From Christensenella sp. UBA7588 (GTDB lineage Bacteria; Bacillota; Clostridia; Christensenellales; CAG-917), in assembly GCA_002478945.1 (NCBI GenBank), contig DLKM01000026.1, positions 1 through 64,000 on the forward strand: a stretch of 64,000 bases of DNA. Direction: 5' to 3'. This document shows positions 34,250 through 42,882 of the stretch, piece after piece. Numbering within the stretch: position 1 is the stretch's first letter; each line of letters begins with the position of its first letter. A model generated the notes under the pieces. It saw only the letters and a program-made list of their open reading frames with translations. It had not been told where the DNA came from and ran no database searches. Made by a program: the position numbers and the translations under genes.

Positions 34250-36030
34250 AAAAAACCACCTCCGAAAAACAGCCGAAGATGCAAATCGGCGCAATAAAAA
34301 AACTTTTGAAATTCGCACGCCCGTATATACCGTACATCGTGCTTGCGCTTGTATGCTCGACAATTCAGATTGCCGCCACCCTGCTCGCGCCCGTAATTAT
34401 CGGTAACACCGTCGACTACATTATCGGCAAAGATAACGTGGACTTCGGCGTGATTCTCAAAAATGCGGGAATTTTGGGCGGACTTATCGTTGCGGTATTC
34501 CTATTTCAATATCTCAGCAATCTTTGCATAAATTTTGCGTCGTTCCGCTCTATAAGGGACTTGCGCAGAAGTGCGTACGCAAAACTCAACGACGTGCCGC
34601 TTTCTTATATCGACTCCAACTCGCACGGAGATTTGATGTCGCGCGTCGGCAACGACATAGACCAAATATCGGACGGTCTTATTCAAGGCTTTTCGCAACT
34701 GTTCAGCGGAATCGTGACGATAATAGGCACGCTTGCGTTTATGATTTGGTACAACTGGCTGATTGCGCTTATCGTCGTCGTTCTGACCCCTCTGTCGCTG
34801 TTCGTCGCATACTTTATCGCAAAAGGCTGCCACAATATGTTTGCGTTGCAAGCTCAAAAACGCGGAGAATTGTCGGGACTCGTGACGGAAATGCTTTCCA
34901 ACCAACGCATCGTCAAACTGTTCGGATATGAAAAGCGTGCGGAAAATCGTTTTGCCGTCATCAACGGAGACTTGAAAATATGCGGACAGAACGCCGCTTT
35001 CTACTCCTCCCTCGTCAATCCCTGCACTCGCTTCGTCAACAGCGTCGTGTACGTTGCGGTCTGCGCTTTGGGTGCGTATCTCGTGATAAAAGGGAACGTC
35101 GTACCCGGTATGAGCGCATTCAGCGTCGGCGCGCTTTCCTGCGTGCTTTCGTACGCAAATCAATATACCAAGCCGTTCAACGAAATCACGGGCGTGGTCA
35201 CGGAACTGCAAACGGCAACTGCCGCCGCAAACAGAGTGTTCGAGCTTCTCGAAGCTCCCAATCAATCCTCCGACGAAGGCTTTGAAAACCTTACCGACGT
35301 AAAAGGCAATATCAAAATCGACAACGTATACTTCTCTTACGTCAAAGACGTACCGCTCATTCAAGGCTTTTCCCTCGACGTGGCAAGCGGTCAACGTATC
35401 GCGATAGTCGGTCCGACGGGTTGCGGAAAAACCACGCTCATCAATTTGCTTATGCGCTTCTACGACGCAGACAGCGGCACTATCAGCGTGGAAGGCAAAG
35501 ACATTACAAAAGTTACCAGACGGTCTCTGCGACTCAATTACGGTATGGTATTGCAAGATACTTGGCTAAAAAAAGGCACCGTTAAAGAGAATATCGCATA
35601 CGGCAATCCGAACGCAACCGACGAGGAAATCGTGCAAGCGGCAAAAGCGGCGCATATTCACAATTTCATTATGCGCCTCGAAAACGGTTACGACACCGTA
35701 CTCGGCGACGACGGCGGAAACATTTCGCAAGGACAGAAACAACTCCTCTGCATCGCAAGAGTTATGCTAACTCATCCCCCGATGCTTATTCTCGACGAGG
35801 CTACGTCGTCAATCGATACCCGCACGGAAATAAAGATTCAACAAGCATTCGAAGCGTTGATGAAAAACAAAACTTCGTTTATCGTTGCGCATCGTCTGTC
35901 TACCATAAAAAACGCCGACCTTATTCTCGTTATGAACAAAGGCAACGTAATCGAAAAAGGCACTCACGAGCAACTGCTTGAAAAAGGCGGTTTCTACGCG
36001 AATTTGTATAATTCACAATTTGAGCATTGA
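34246..36030 (+). CDS. ABC exporter half-transporter with intact catalytic site
   Basis: 594 residues. It has an N-terminal hydrophilic lead, six transmembrane helices (about 25-330) and an ATPase with Walker A GPTGCGKTT near 388. The signature is ISQGQKQ near 490 (Gln instead of the second Gly), and Walker B is LILDEATSS near 513 with the catalytic Glu. Together with the preceding gene it forms a heterodimeric exporter. Start chosen at the ATG overlapping the upstream stop (ATGA), with GGAGGACG before it. Confidence 0.93.
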   Translation: MKKTTSEKQPKMQIGAIKKLLKFARPYIPYIVLALVCSTIQIAATLLAPVIIGNTVDYIIGKDNVDFGVILKNAGILGGLIVAVFLFQYLSNLCINFASFRSIRDLRRSAYAKLNDVPLSYIDSNSHGDLMSRVGNDIDQISDGLIQGFSQLFSGIVTIIGTLAFMIWYNWLIALIVVVLTPLSLFVAYFIAKGCHNMFALQAQKRGELSGLVTEMLSNQRIVKLFGYEKRAENRFAVINGDLKICGQNAAFYSSLVNPCTRFVNSVVYVAVCALGAYLVIKGNVVPGMSAFSVGALSCVLSYANQYTKPFNEITGVVTELQTATAAANRVFELLEAPNQSSDEGFENLTDVKGNIKIDNVYFSYVKDVPLIQGFSLDVASGQRIAIVGPTGCGKTTLINLLMRFYDADSGTISVEGKDITKVTRRSLRLNYGMVLQDTWLKKGTVKENIAYGNPNATDEEIVQAAKAAHIHNFIMRLENGYDTVLGDDGGNISQGQKQLLCIARVMLTHPPMLILDEATSSIDTRTEIKIQQAFEALMKNKTSFIVAHRLSTIKNADLILVMNKGNVIEKGTHEQLLEKGGFYANLYNSQFEH

Positions 36031-36118
36031 GCAAAAATGCTGTGGCAATGGCAACACGCACTCGTGCGTATTGCCAACTATGGCACTCAAAAACAACCTT
36101 GCAAGTGCTTTGCGCTTT

Positions 36119-36176
36119 ATTTTTCATATATCCGCCCATTTACTCGCGAGCGAGACGGGGCGAATATATGAAAAAA
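36119..36176. terminator. Long inverted repeat between ABC operon and tRNA-Leu
   Basis: TTTTTCATATATCCGCCC pairs imperfectly with GGGGCGAATATATGAAAAA around a loop containing CGCGAGCGAG. It lies between converging transcripts and probably terminates the ABC operon. Confidence 0.55.
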
Positions 36177-36207
36177 CAACCTCACGGTTTTCGCAAGGTT
36201 GTTTTTT
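36171..36207 (-). terminator. Terminator of tRNA-Leu
   Basis: On the minus strand, AAAACAACCTT...AGGTTGTTTTTT directly after the tRNA 3' end. Confidence 0.75.
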
Positions 36208-36210
36208 CGT

Positions 36211-36298
36211 TGGTGCCGGCGGTCGGACTCGAACCGACACGGATGATTAGTCCACAGGATTTTGAGTCCAGCGCGTCTGCCAGTTTCACCACGCCGGC
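36211..36298 (-). tRNA. tRNA-Leu (anticodon CAA)
   Basis: 88 bases including an encoded CCA. The acceptor stem GCCGGCG pairs with CGCCGGC. The anticodon loop CTCAAAA gives CAA (codon UUG). The T arm is GTCGGTTCGAGTCCGAC, and a long variable arm marks class II. The anticodon stem has one T-T mismatch. Confidence 0.95.
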
Positions 36299-36307
36299 GC
36301 AAGTGTT

Positions 36308-36336
36308 AATATACCATAATCTCATCTCTCTTGCAA
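36308..36336 (-). promoter_or_regulatory. Promoter of tRNA-Leu
   Basis: Minus-strand -35 TTGCAA (36331-36336), 17-base spacer, -10 TATATT (36308-36313), about ten bases before the tRNA. Confidence 0.75.
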
Positions 36337-36415
36337 CTGATTTTGCAAAAAAACTCAAAAAACGTTATTTATGATTGAGCCAAAATATAACTTGCGCCGA
36401 CGTGCAAAATTTTGC

Positions 36416-36444
36416 TTGAATTAACACGGGCGGCGTTGTACAAT
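36416..36444 (+). promoter_or_regulatory. Promoter of M20 peptidase gene
   Basis: -35 TTGAAT (36416-36421), 17-base spacer, -10 TACAAT (36439-36444). Confidence 0.7.
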
Positions 36445-36480
36445 ATTTTTATAACGTAATACAACTATCAGGAGTTTGTT

Positions 36481-37797
36481 ATGAAATACGAAAACGGCTA
36501 TGTAGACAGTTTTGTCAAGCTCATTCAATGCCCCACCGTTACCGACAGCGGTCACGAGTACTTCGAGGCTTTTCACAAGGTTTTGGACGAGGAATTTCCT
36601 CACGTCAAAGCAACTTGCGAAAAAATCGAGATAGGCGGAGACGCTTTGCTTTATAAATGGAAAGGCAAATCAAGCGACAGACCGTTGGTGCTTATGGCGC
36701 ATCAGGACGTCGTACCCGTCGTCGAAGCAGATTGGAAATACCCTCCTTTCGGCGGAACGGTTGTGGACGGCAAAGTGTACGGCAGAGGCGCAATGGACTG
36801 CAAAAACACGCTTTTTTCAACAATTCAAGCCGTTGACGAACTCATAGAAGAAGGCTTCGTTCCCGAACAGGACGTATATTTGAGTTACAGCGACAACGAG
36901 GAAACGTCGGGTCCGGGTGCGAGTATGTCGCGCGATTGGTTCAAGTCACAAGGAATAACTCCGTTCCTCGTCGTTGACGAAGGCGGCGCGATTATACGAA
37001 AAGCGGCAAGCGTTATGAAAAAAGACGCTGCCGCAGTCGGAATCCTCGAAAAAGGTTATGCCGACGTCAAGTTCATTGCAAGAGGCAAAGGCGGACACAG
37101 CTCTCAACCTCCCAAAAAAACGCCTATCGCAAGACTTGCCGCATTCGTAAACTATTGCGAAAAACACACCATTTTCAAGCCGAAAGCGTCAAAAGCCGCA
37201 AAAGCTATGATTTACGGTATCGGAGACGCACTTTCCCCCGCGCTCAAACTGTTCTGCAGAACCATAGGCTTCAACGGTTGGTGGATTGCTAAGATTGCTC
37301 CGAAGGTCAACGCCGCATACGGCGGAGGTCTGTTCACAACGACGATGGTATTCACGATGTCGCAAGGCTCCCCTGCCCCCAACGTCATTCCGCAAGAAGC
37401 GTCCGTTGTCGCAAACCTGCGTTTTGCACCTACGGATACAAGCGAAAAATGCTTTGCAATCCTCAAAAAACTTGCAAAGAAATACGACCTCGAAATGGAA
37501 GTTTTGCAATCGCGCGAAGCGTCGCCGATGATTGATATAAAGGGAGAGGGCTTCCAAATGTACAAAAAAGCTCTCAACGAAGTGTATCCCGACGTTGCGG
37601 TCGTACCCTTCCTCGTGTTCGGCGGTACGGACTGCCGCATACTTCAACAAATATCCAAAAACGCAATTCGTTGCACGCCGTGCGCGCTCTCGTTCGAACA
37701 ACTCGGCGGTATGCACGCGGCAAACGAAAACGTGGACGTGGACTCCATTACCAAATGCGTAGGTTTCTTCAATAGATTTATCAAAAACTATAAATAA
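36481..37797 (+). CDS. M20-family metallopeptidase (carboxypeptidase/aminoacylase type)
   Basis: 438 residues. Two-zinc ligands are visible: His and Asp in LMAHQDVVP, Asp in YGRGAMDCK, Glu-Glu in SDNEETSGPG, and a late His in QLGGMHAANE. The dimerisation/lid domain includes GKGGHSSQPP. Length and motifs fit the PM20D1/CNDP-like branch that splits N-acyl amino acids or dipeptides. It is monocistronic with AGGAG before the ATG and a strong terminator after. No signal peptide, so cytoplasmic. Confidence 0.93.
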   Translation: MKYENGYVDSFVKLIQCPTVTDSGHEYFEAFHKVLDEEFPHVKATCEKIEIGGDALLYKWKGKSSDRPLVLMAHQDVVPVVEADWKYPPFGGTVVDGKVYGRGAMDCKNTLFSTIQAVDELIEEGFVPEQDVYLSYSDNEETSGPGASMSRDWFKSQGITPFLVVDEGGAIIRKAASVMKKDAAAVGILEKGYADVKFIARGKGGHSSQPPKKTPIARLAAFVNYCEKHTIFKPKASKAAKAMIYGIGDALSPALKLFCRTIGFNGWWIAKIAPKVNAAYGGGLFTTTMVFTMSQGSPAPNVIPQEASVVANLRFAPTDTSEKCFAILKKLAKKYDLEMEVLQSREASPMIDIKGEGFQMYKKALNEVYPDVAVVPFLVFGGTDCRILQQISKNAIRCTPCALSFEQLGGMHAANENVDVDSITKCVGFFNRFIKNYK

Positions 37798-37816
37798 AAT
37801 ATAAAGTATACAATAT

Positions 37817-37843
37817 AAAAAGCACGTCGTCGGACGTGCTTTT
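37817..37843. terminator. Bidirectional terminator between M20 peptidase and smpB
   Basis: AAAAGCACGTC GTCG GACGTGCTTTT between converging genes. Confidence 0.9.
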
Positions 37844-37866
37844 ATTTTGCAAAATTACGGTAAATT

Positions 37867-38322
37867 TTATCGAGTGTTGTACTCTTTCATCACTCTGCGC
37901 AAATTGCGGTCGTTTTCCTTTTCCTTGATTGCCTGACGCTTGTCGTGCAACTCTTTGCCTTTGCAAAGACCGATTTCGACTTTTACCAATGCGTCTTTGA
38001 AATACACTTTGAGCGGAATTAGCGTATAGCCTTTCTGCTCCACTTTGCCTCTCAATTTGTTTATCTCCGAACGATTGAGCAAAAGTTTGCGAGTGCGACG
38101 AGGGTCGACGTTATAATAACTGCCCATCTTGTAAGGAGAAATGTGAGTACCGAGCATAAAGACTTCGCCGTTTTTGATTATGACGAAACTGTCTCGAAGA
38201 TTGATTTGTCCGAGACGAACCGACTTTACCTCACACCCTACAAGCACGATGCCTGCCTCGTAGGTGTCCTCGACGAAATAGTCGTGATATGCTTTTTTAT
38301 TGGTTGCGATAAGTTTTTCCAT
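37867..38322 (-). CDS. smpB: SsrA-binding protein SmpB
   Basis: Binds tmRNA and rescues stalled ribosomes. The 151-residue length is normal. The OB-fold core includes AYHDYFVEDTYEAGIVL, GCEVKSVRLGQINLRDSF and HISPYKMGS. The basic C-terminal tail (GKELHDKRQAIKEKENDRNLRRV) that enters the mRNA channel is present. No Shine-Dalgarno is visible. A well-formed promoter ends only 8 bases before the ATG, so the mRNA is probably leaderless. No tmRNA gene is recognisable nearby. Confidence 0.97.
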   Translation of the reverse strand: MEKLIATNKKAYHDYFVEDTYEAGIVLVGCEVKSVRLGQINLRDSFVIIKNGEVFMLGTHISPYKMGSYYNVDPRRTRKLLLNRSEINKLRGKVEQKGYTLIPLKVYFKDALVKVEIGLCKGKELHDKRQAIKEKENDRNLRRVMKEYNTR

Positions 38323-38330
38323 ATAAACAG

Positions 38331-38359
38331 ATTATATATTACAATTATCCATTATTCAA
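38331..38359 (-). promoter_or_regulatory. Promoter of smpB, predicted leaderless
   Basis: Minus-strand -35 TTGAAT (38354-38359), 17-base spacer, consensus -10 TATAAT (38331-38336). Only eight bases separate the -10 from the ATG, placing the start of transcription at or within two bases of the start codon. Confidence 0.75.
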
Positions 38360-38386
38360 GTGATAAATTTGTCGATATAAAAATAA

Positions 38387-38408
38387 AACGGCTCATATAC
38401 GAGCCGTT
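38387..38408 (-). terminator. Terminator of secG
   Basis: Stem AACGGCTC/GAGCCGTT followed on the minus strand by a T-rich run (TTTTATTTTT). Confidence 0.85.
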
Positions 38409-38427
38409 GCGATATTGTCTTTGAAAA

Positions 38428-38745
38428 TTAAAGATTTGTACCGACAAACTTCCACATCACAAAGCAAATGATTGCACATACGAGTATGAAAGCAAAGAGA
38501 CCGAAAGTTACTTTTTTGAGAATGCTTTCTCTGTTGCTCTTTTTGTTTTTGCCGTAAAAAGTATCGCTTGCGCCCGTGATAACGCCCACGTTGTCGTTGG
38601 TGCCTTTTTGCATCATAATGACCACGATAATCGCAATAGACGCGATTGCCATCAATATAACGAATGCCATCAACACTTGTTGTGCTGTCTCATACTTAAT
38701 GCCTTGTTCTGCGGCAAGAAGAATCGAATTCAAAGAATCTAGCAT
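38428..38745 (-). CDS. secG: Protein translocase subunit SecG
   Basis: Small SecYEG subunit, 105 residues. Two transmembrane helices (about 20-45 and 77-100) flank a cytoplasmic loop holding MMQKGTNDNVGVITGASDTFYGKNK, here cited in part, typical of SecG. AGGAGGT precedes the chosen ATG; an earlier in-frame Met lies in the promoter. The usual neighbour rnr is missing between secG and smpB. Confidence 0.93.
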   Translation of the reverse strand: MLDSLNSILLAAEQGIKYETAQQVLMAFVILMAIASIAIIVVIMMQKGTNDNVGVITGASDTFYGKNKKSNRESILKKVTFGLFAFILVCAIICFVMWKFVGTNL

Positions 38746-38771
38746 ACTATACCTCCTAAAGTTACTATGAG

Positions 38772-38800
38772 ATTTTAGCATAAGCGATAACAATTTGCAA
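38772..38800 (-). promoter_or_regulatory. Promoter of secG
   Basis: Minus-strand -35 TTGCAA (38795-38800), 17-base spacer, -10 TAAAAT (38772-38777). Confidence 0.75.
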
Positions 38801-38910
38801 GCAGTTTTACAAATATATTGTGTTTTTTACTTATTTTTGGCACTAACGGGGCAAATGCGACGTAACAAAACTCCGTTTGCGCTCATATAGTATCAAAAAA
38901 GGAGGACGAT

Positions 38911-39408
38911 ATGGACATTTCAAAGTATGCAAGCGACTTGCCTTACCCCAAAATAGAAGTGACGCAAAACGTTGCCGAATCCAAGCTGTTGATGCCCGTT
39001 TATTCAGGTTCGGCAAGCGAACTGACGGCAATAATGACCTATAGTTTTCAAAGTTACGTTTCCCCGAAATACCCCGAAATCGTCGACGCTTTGGAAGGCA
39101 TTGCGATGACGGAAATGCGACATCACGAATTGTTGGGAGAAACTATATACGCACTCGGCGGATACCCCGTTATGGGCGCGCGGACTTACTGGAACGGCAG
39201 TTACGTCAACTATACCCTTGACCCCCGAAAATATCTTAGGCAAAACATCATTGCCGAGGAAACCGCAATAATCAATTACGAGCGAACGATTCTCAACCTG
39301 TCGACCGACAGCGTAAAGACGTTGCTCGAGCGCATAATCCTCGACGAAGAACTGCATATCGAAATATTCAAAGAGTTGTTGCGAACGCAATTCGGCGAAA
39401 GCGAATAA
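38911..39408 (+). CDS. Ferritin-like di-iron protein
   Basis: 165 residues forming a four-helix bundle. Candidate di-metal ligands are Glu in SASELTAIMTY, Glu and His in MTEMRHHELL, Glu in AEETAIINYE, and Glu-His in ILDEELHIEIF, the usual E, ExxH, E, ExxH order. Related proteins include CotJC/manganese-catalase-like and rubrerythrin-type proteins. It may detoxify peroxide or store metal. AAAGGAGG precedes the ATG and a terminator follows, so it is monocistronic. Confidence 0.85.
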   Translation: MDISKYASDLPYPKIEVTQNVAESKLLMPVYSGSASELTAIMTYSFQSYVSPKYPEIVDALEGIAMTEMRHHELLGETIYALGGYPVMGARTYWNGSYVNYTLDPRKYLRQNIIAEETAIINYERTILNLSTDSVKTLLERIILDEELHIEIFKELLRTQFGESE

Positions 39409-39443
39409 TCTTCGTTTTTGCCGACAACGGGGCTTTATTGACA

Positions 39444-39472
39444 AAAAACAGGCTTATAAAACGCCTGTTTTT
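39444..39472. terminator. Terminator after ferritin-like gene
   Basis: AAAAACAGGC...GCCTGTTTTT with a 9-base loop; it works on both strands, between converging genes. Confidence 0.88.
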
Positions 39473-39527
39473 GTATTATCGAATGTTGTTTTTCACGTTA
39501 GTTACGCCAACTTCGTTATGAGTGAGT

Positions 39528-40010
39528 TTATTTGCGGACGTAGCCGTTCAAAGTCTTTTTCGCACTCGTCACTTCCGCAAACAATTTGCCGAGAATACCG
39601 TTGAACAAGGCGTAAGTGCTTTCGTAAACTTCCTCGCTCATACCGTACGGGTCGGCAATCGGTTGTCCGCAAAATGCGGAAAGCGACTTGACTTTTTTCT
39701 TTCCACCGAGTTTATTTGCGACGTAATCTGCTTGCTCGTCGTTCATCGTATAAATCAAATCTGCGGATTTGACGGCGTTTTTATCGCAAGTTTTTGCAAC
39801 TCTGTCGATAAAATACGGAACGCCGTGTTTTTCGAGAACGAGCGCGCACATAGGATTGAGAGTGTCAATCTTCGAGGAGGACGTATCGATTAGTCCTGCG
39901 CTGTCGACCTCTATATCTTTTCTGTCGCGCGCGAAAGCGTATGCTCTGAACATCTGCTCGAGCATCGGCGAACGACAGGTGTTTGCCGAACAGACAAACA
40001 AAACTTTCAT
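39528..40010 (-). CDS. Low-molecular-weight protein phosphatase (YwlE-like)
   Basis: 160 residues. The catalytic P-loop CSANTCRSP (Cys7, Arg13) is at the N terminus and the general-acid Asp lies in DPYG near 120. In Firmicutes the YwlE group removes phosphate from arginine as well as tyrosine; the Thr after the Asn in the P-loop (CxxNTCRS) fits that group. It overlaps the Sua5 gene by 4 bp, the same pairing as ywlC-ywlE in Bacillus. The frame is open for 158 codons upstream but that is antisense-frame reading of Sua5. Confidence 0.92.
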   Translation of the reverse strand: MKVLFVCSANTCRSPMLEQMFRAYAFARDRKDIEVDSAGLIDTSSSKIDTLNPMCALVLEKHGVPYFIDRVAKTCDKNAVKSADLIYTMNDEQADYVANKLGGKKKVKSLSAFCGQPIADPYGMSEEVYESTYALFNGILGKLFAEVTSAKKTLNGYVRK

Positions 40011-40987
40011 ACTTCCTTGCCCCCTGCCGCTTTCGTTACGCGGTTCATAACGGACGCTTCGAGACCGTCTCCGTTGAGTTCCTCGACGATTATGTAATCG
40101 TATTCTTTTTCGGCGGTATGCAAAGCCGAATAAATATTTCTCGTATAATCTTCCACCGTTACGCCCAACGAAATGAGACTGCGCTCTTTTACTACGTCGC
40201 GATAAATATCTCTTGCGACTATAACGGGACGCTTGCCAAGCCCTACTTGCTTGTCGTACTCGCTCACGGCGTGCTGAATATTGAGTGCGGTTACGGTGTC
40301 GACTTTCGGAGCGTAATGGGTGTATTTCATACCCGGAGCTTTTGCGATTTTTATAACTTTTCCGTTTTGACTGACTGCGCCGACAATATCGAGCAACATA
40401 TCCGCCGTAACGGCACCCGGACGCAGAATCGTGGGAACGTCTACCGTCAAATCGAGTACTGTCGATTCGATTCCGACCTCGCACGGTCCGTCGTCCAAAA
40501 TCAATTCCACCTCTCCGTTCAAATCCTCAAAAACGTGTTGCGCGGTTGTGGGAGATATATGCTTGGAGCGGTTTGCGCTCGGAGCGGCAAGCGGAAAACT
40601 TTTTGCTATAAGTTCTCTCGTATACGGATTTTTCGGCATACGGATACCTACGGTCTCCCCTCCTGCCGTGACAACGTAAGGCACTTTGTCGCTTTTTTTG
40701 AGTATAACCGTAAGCGGTCCGGGCATAAACTTTTGCGCAAGTTTATAAAACGCGTCGGGAATATCCACGGCAAGCTCCTTTACCTGTTCGAGCGAAGAAA
40801 TATGCACGATAAGCGGATTGTCCTGCGGTCTGCCTTTCGCTTTGAAAATCTTTTCAACCGCTTTTTCGTCGAAAGCGTTTGCACCGAGTCCGTACACGGT
40901 TTCCGTCGGAAACACGACGAGACCGCCTTCTCGCAATATGCGCGCGCCCTCGTCTATTCCGTCTTTTGCGTCAACAATTCTCGTCAT
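40007..40987 (-). CDS. L-threonylcarbamoyladenylate synthase, Sua5 type
   Basis: First step of t6A37 tRNA modification: makes threonylcarbamoyl-AMP from Thr, bicarbonate and ATP. Residues 1-210 are the YrdC domain (VVFPTETVYGLG, KAKGRPQDNPL, GIRMPKNP, APSANRS, LRPGA). A linker and Sua5 C-terminal domain follow with YTHYAPK, so this is the long Sua5 rather than the short TsaC form. The length of 326 residues fits. Confidence 0.95.
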   Translation of the reverse strand: MTRIVDAKDGIDEGARILREGGLVVFPTETVYGLGANAFDEKAVEKIFKAKGRPQDNPLIVHISSLEQVKELAVDIPDAFYKLAQKFMPGPLTVILKKSDKVPYVVTAGGETVGIRMPKNPYTRELIAKSFPLAAPSANRSKHISPTTAQHVFEDLNGEVELILDDGPCEVGIESTVLDLTVDVPTILRPGAVTADMLLDIVGAVSQNGKVIKIAKAPGMKYTHYAPKVDTVTALNIQHAVSEYDKQVGLGKRPVIVARDIYRDVVKERSLISLGVTVEDYTRNIYSALHTAEKEYDYIIVEELNGDGLEASVMNRVTKAAGGKEV

Positions 40988-40995
40988 AATTTGCC

Positions 40996-42882
40996 TTATA
41001 TCAATCTGTATACCGTATACGATACCGACGTGCCGACCGTAACCTTATCGAATACGAATACGTTTTGCGGAGATTTCGAGGAAGAATACAACACGCTTCC
41101 CGACTGCATCGTTGCCGGCATAACGACGTTTTTGTTTACGTTCGGATTGAAATTCTTTATGCCGAACAAATTGATTTCTTTGCCGTCTGCGTCTTTCGAT
41201 TTTACGAAATACATATAGCATCCGATTTTGTAAATCGGCACACCGCTCGAATCGGACTTGGTGTACGCCATATCCGCAAGCGGTACGGAGCCGTCGCTCA
41301 TTTCGGTTACGACTTTGCCGTCTGCGCCGAGAATCACTCTTTCTTTCTTTCTCGATTCGGCTTGGTATCTCTCGCCTATCGTATACGCGCCTCTGAATGC
41401 GGAAATCGAGGTGTATTCAAACGGAATAAGCAAATCGCCGTACACGTTGTATGCGCCGAACAAATAACTGTCCTCGTCGTCGGGGTCGGTTGCGGCGGCA
41501 ATAATAACGTTGTTGGTAAGCTCTTGTTGAGCGATACCCGTTCTTTCGTTATGGCCTACTTTGTTGCCGTCCTTGTCGTATACGTTTACCTCGCTCGGTT
41601 GAACTGGATTGTAATAGTATCCGTCCACGCATTGCATAACGAGGTCGAAATATCCGACTTTCTCTTTTTTCTGCTCTTTTATGGTAACGCCGTAATTGCC
41701 CGAAAGCGACATCACGACGTTGAGATTTTCGTCGAGAATATACTGGTCGTAAGTGCCGAGCTTGCCGATAATCGACAAACCGTAACTTGCGTAGGTAAAG
41801 CCGTCTTTGAGATACGTGCGAGTGTCTATACCGCCCTTATCTCCGCCGTAATAGGCGTTTTCGAGATAGAGGAACACTTTGTCCGCATTATCCGTATATT
41901 GCTTGCTTGCGTCGTTATCGGGCGTGTAGATACGGCGTTGGAAAACGTAGTAATCGAATCCGTCGTAATAGGAATACTCGTCGGTAGATTCCACCGTCCA
42001 ATCTTCGTGGATAAAGAATTTGCCGTTGCCGATATACGTGATTTCGCTGTAATAATCGTCTTTGCCGTTATCCTCGACGAGGCCGTTGGTCGTAGGATTG
42101 AGGTTTTTGACTTCGGAGGGATTTTGCGGAATCGCAAACATATAACTACCGTCGGTATCCGTCACGCTGACGTATTTACCGTCAAAACCCCTGACGTTTG
42201 CGAGTTTTGCGCTCTTATTCTTTACTCTGCACGCAAGAACGCCTCTGTCCTCTGCCTTACCGTCGGTCGTCGGACGATAAATTGCGGTATATCCCGTGTT
42301 GGGGCTGACGTCGTATTGCGAAGCGACCGCAACGAGACCGCCGTCCAAAATCTTTATGACGTCGTCGATGTTCGCGCTCGAAGCGTTTGCGACGTATTTA
42401 CGAGACATAACGGTGTTGCCCTTGGAGTTGAAAACGCCTGCTTTTCCGTTTGCGAACTTACAGGCAATAAGCCCGTCTTTCACTCTCAAAGCGGTAATTC
42501 CTTGGTCGAACGGAATAAGTTGTCCTTTCATTCCGCCCGTGAAGTGAACTTGCTCGTCTCCGCATTTAATCAAGGACAAAAAGCCGTCTTTTACAATGAC
42601 GAAAGCGTCGAGGCTCTCTATGTAGCCGACGTCGCTTTTAACGTCTACGGCTTGATAAGACGTGCCTGACGAGACGTAAACGCTGCAACCTTCGTCAAGC
42701 GTAAACTCGTGTTTGAACGAACTGAATTCGCCCTCGCTCGTCTTGCTCTTGTAGATGTCGGCAACGGTTTTGGGTTCCTCCTTCTTTTTGTTGCAAGCGA
42801 CCAGCGCAAAACAACACGAGACGATTAAAGCGACCGCCATAGCCAACGCAATAAACTTTGCAAAAACTCTTTTGTTTGTCAT
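40996..42882 (-). CDS. Secreted lipoprotein, WG-repeat-like beta protein
   Basis: 628 residues. The signal peptide ends in a lipobox (FALVAC), with a Lys/Glu linker after the Cys. The body is beta-rich with scattered repeats of the form Gly-hydrophobic-Asn/Asp-x-x-Gly, e.g. GKAGVFNSKGNTVM and FGAYNVYGDLLIPFEY, the latter close to the WG-repeat pattern. It overlaps recO by 4 bp (ATGA), so it rides on the recO operon. Function unknown; probably a cell-surface sensor or binding protein. Confidence 0.8.
   Translation of the reverse strand: MTNKRVFAKFIALAMAVALIVSCCFALVACNKKKEEPKTVADIYKSKTSEGEFSSFKHEFTLDEGCSVYVSSGTSYQAVDVKSDVGYIESLDAFVIVKDGFLSLIKCGDEQVHFTGGMKGQLIPFDQGITALRVKDGLIACKFANGKAGVFNSKGNTVMSRKYVANASSANIDDVIKILDGGLVAVASQYDVSPNTGYTAIYRPTTDGKAEDRGVLACRVKNKSAKLANVRGFDGKYVSVTDTDGSYMFAIPQNPSEVKNLNPTTNGLVEDNGKDDYYSEITYIGNGKFFIHEDWTVESTDEYSYYDGFDYYVFQRRIYTPDNDASKQYTDNADKVFLYLENAYYGGDKGGIDTRTYLKDGFTYASYGLSIIGKLGTYDQYILDENLNVVMSLSGNYGVTIKEQKKEKVGYFDLVMQCVDGYYYNPVQPSEVNVYDKDGNKVGHNERTGIAQQELTNNVIIAAATDPDDEDSYLFGAYNVYGDLLIPFEYTSISAFRGAYTIGERYQAESRKKERVILGADGKVVTEMSDGSVPLADMAYTKSDSSGVPIYKIGCYMYFVKSKDADGKEINLFGIKNFNPNVNKNVVMPATMQSGSVLYSSSKSPQNVFVFDKVTVGTSVSYTVYRLI

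Noticed and set aside
37867..38910. tmRNA gene near smpB
   Set aside because: No tRNA-like ends or tag-peptide reading frame are visible between smpB and the ferritin-like gene.
40011..40484. Upstream extension of the LMW phosphatase frame
   Set aside because: This part overlaps the Sua5 gene in another frame and is low-complexity Arg/Ser; the phosphatase P-loop must be near the N terminus.
41065..42669. 534-codon plus-strand frame opposite the lipoprotein gene
   Set aside because: The opposite strand encodes a clean lipoprotein with signal peptide and lipobox. The plus frame is compositionally odd and lacks start signals.
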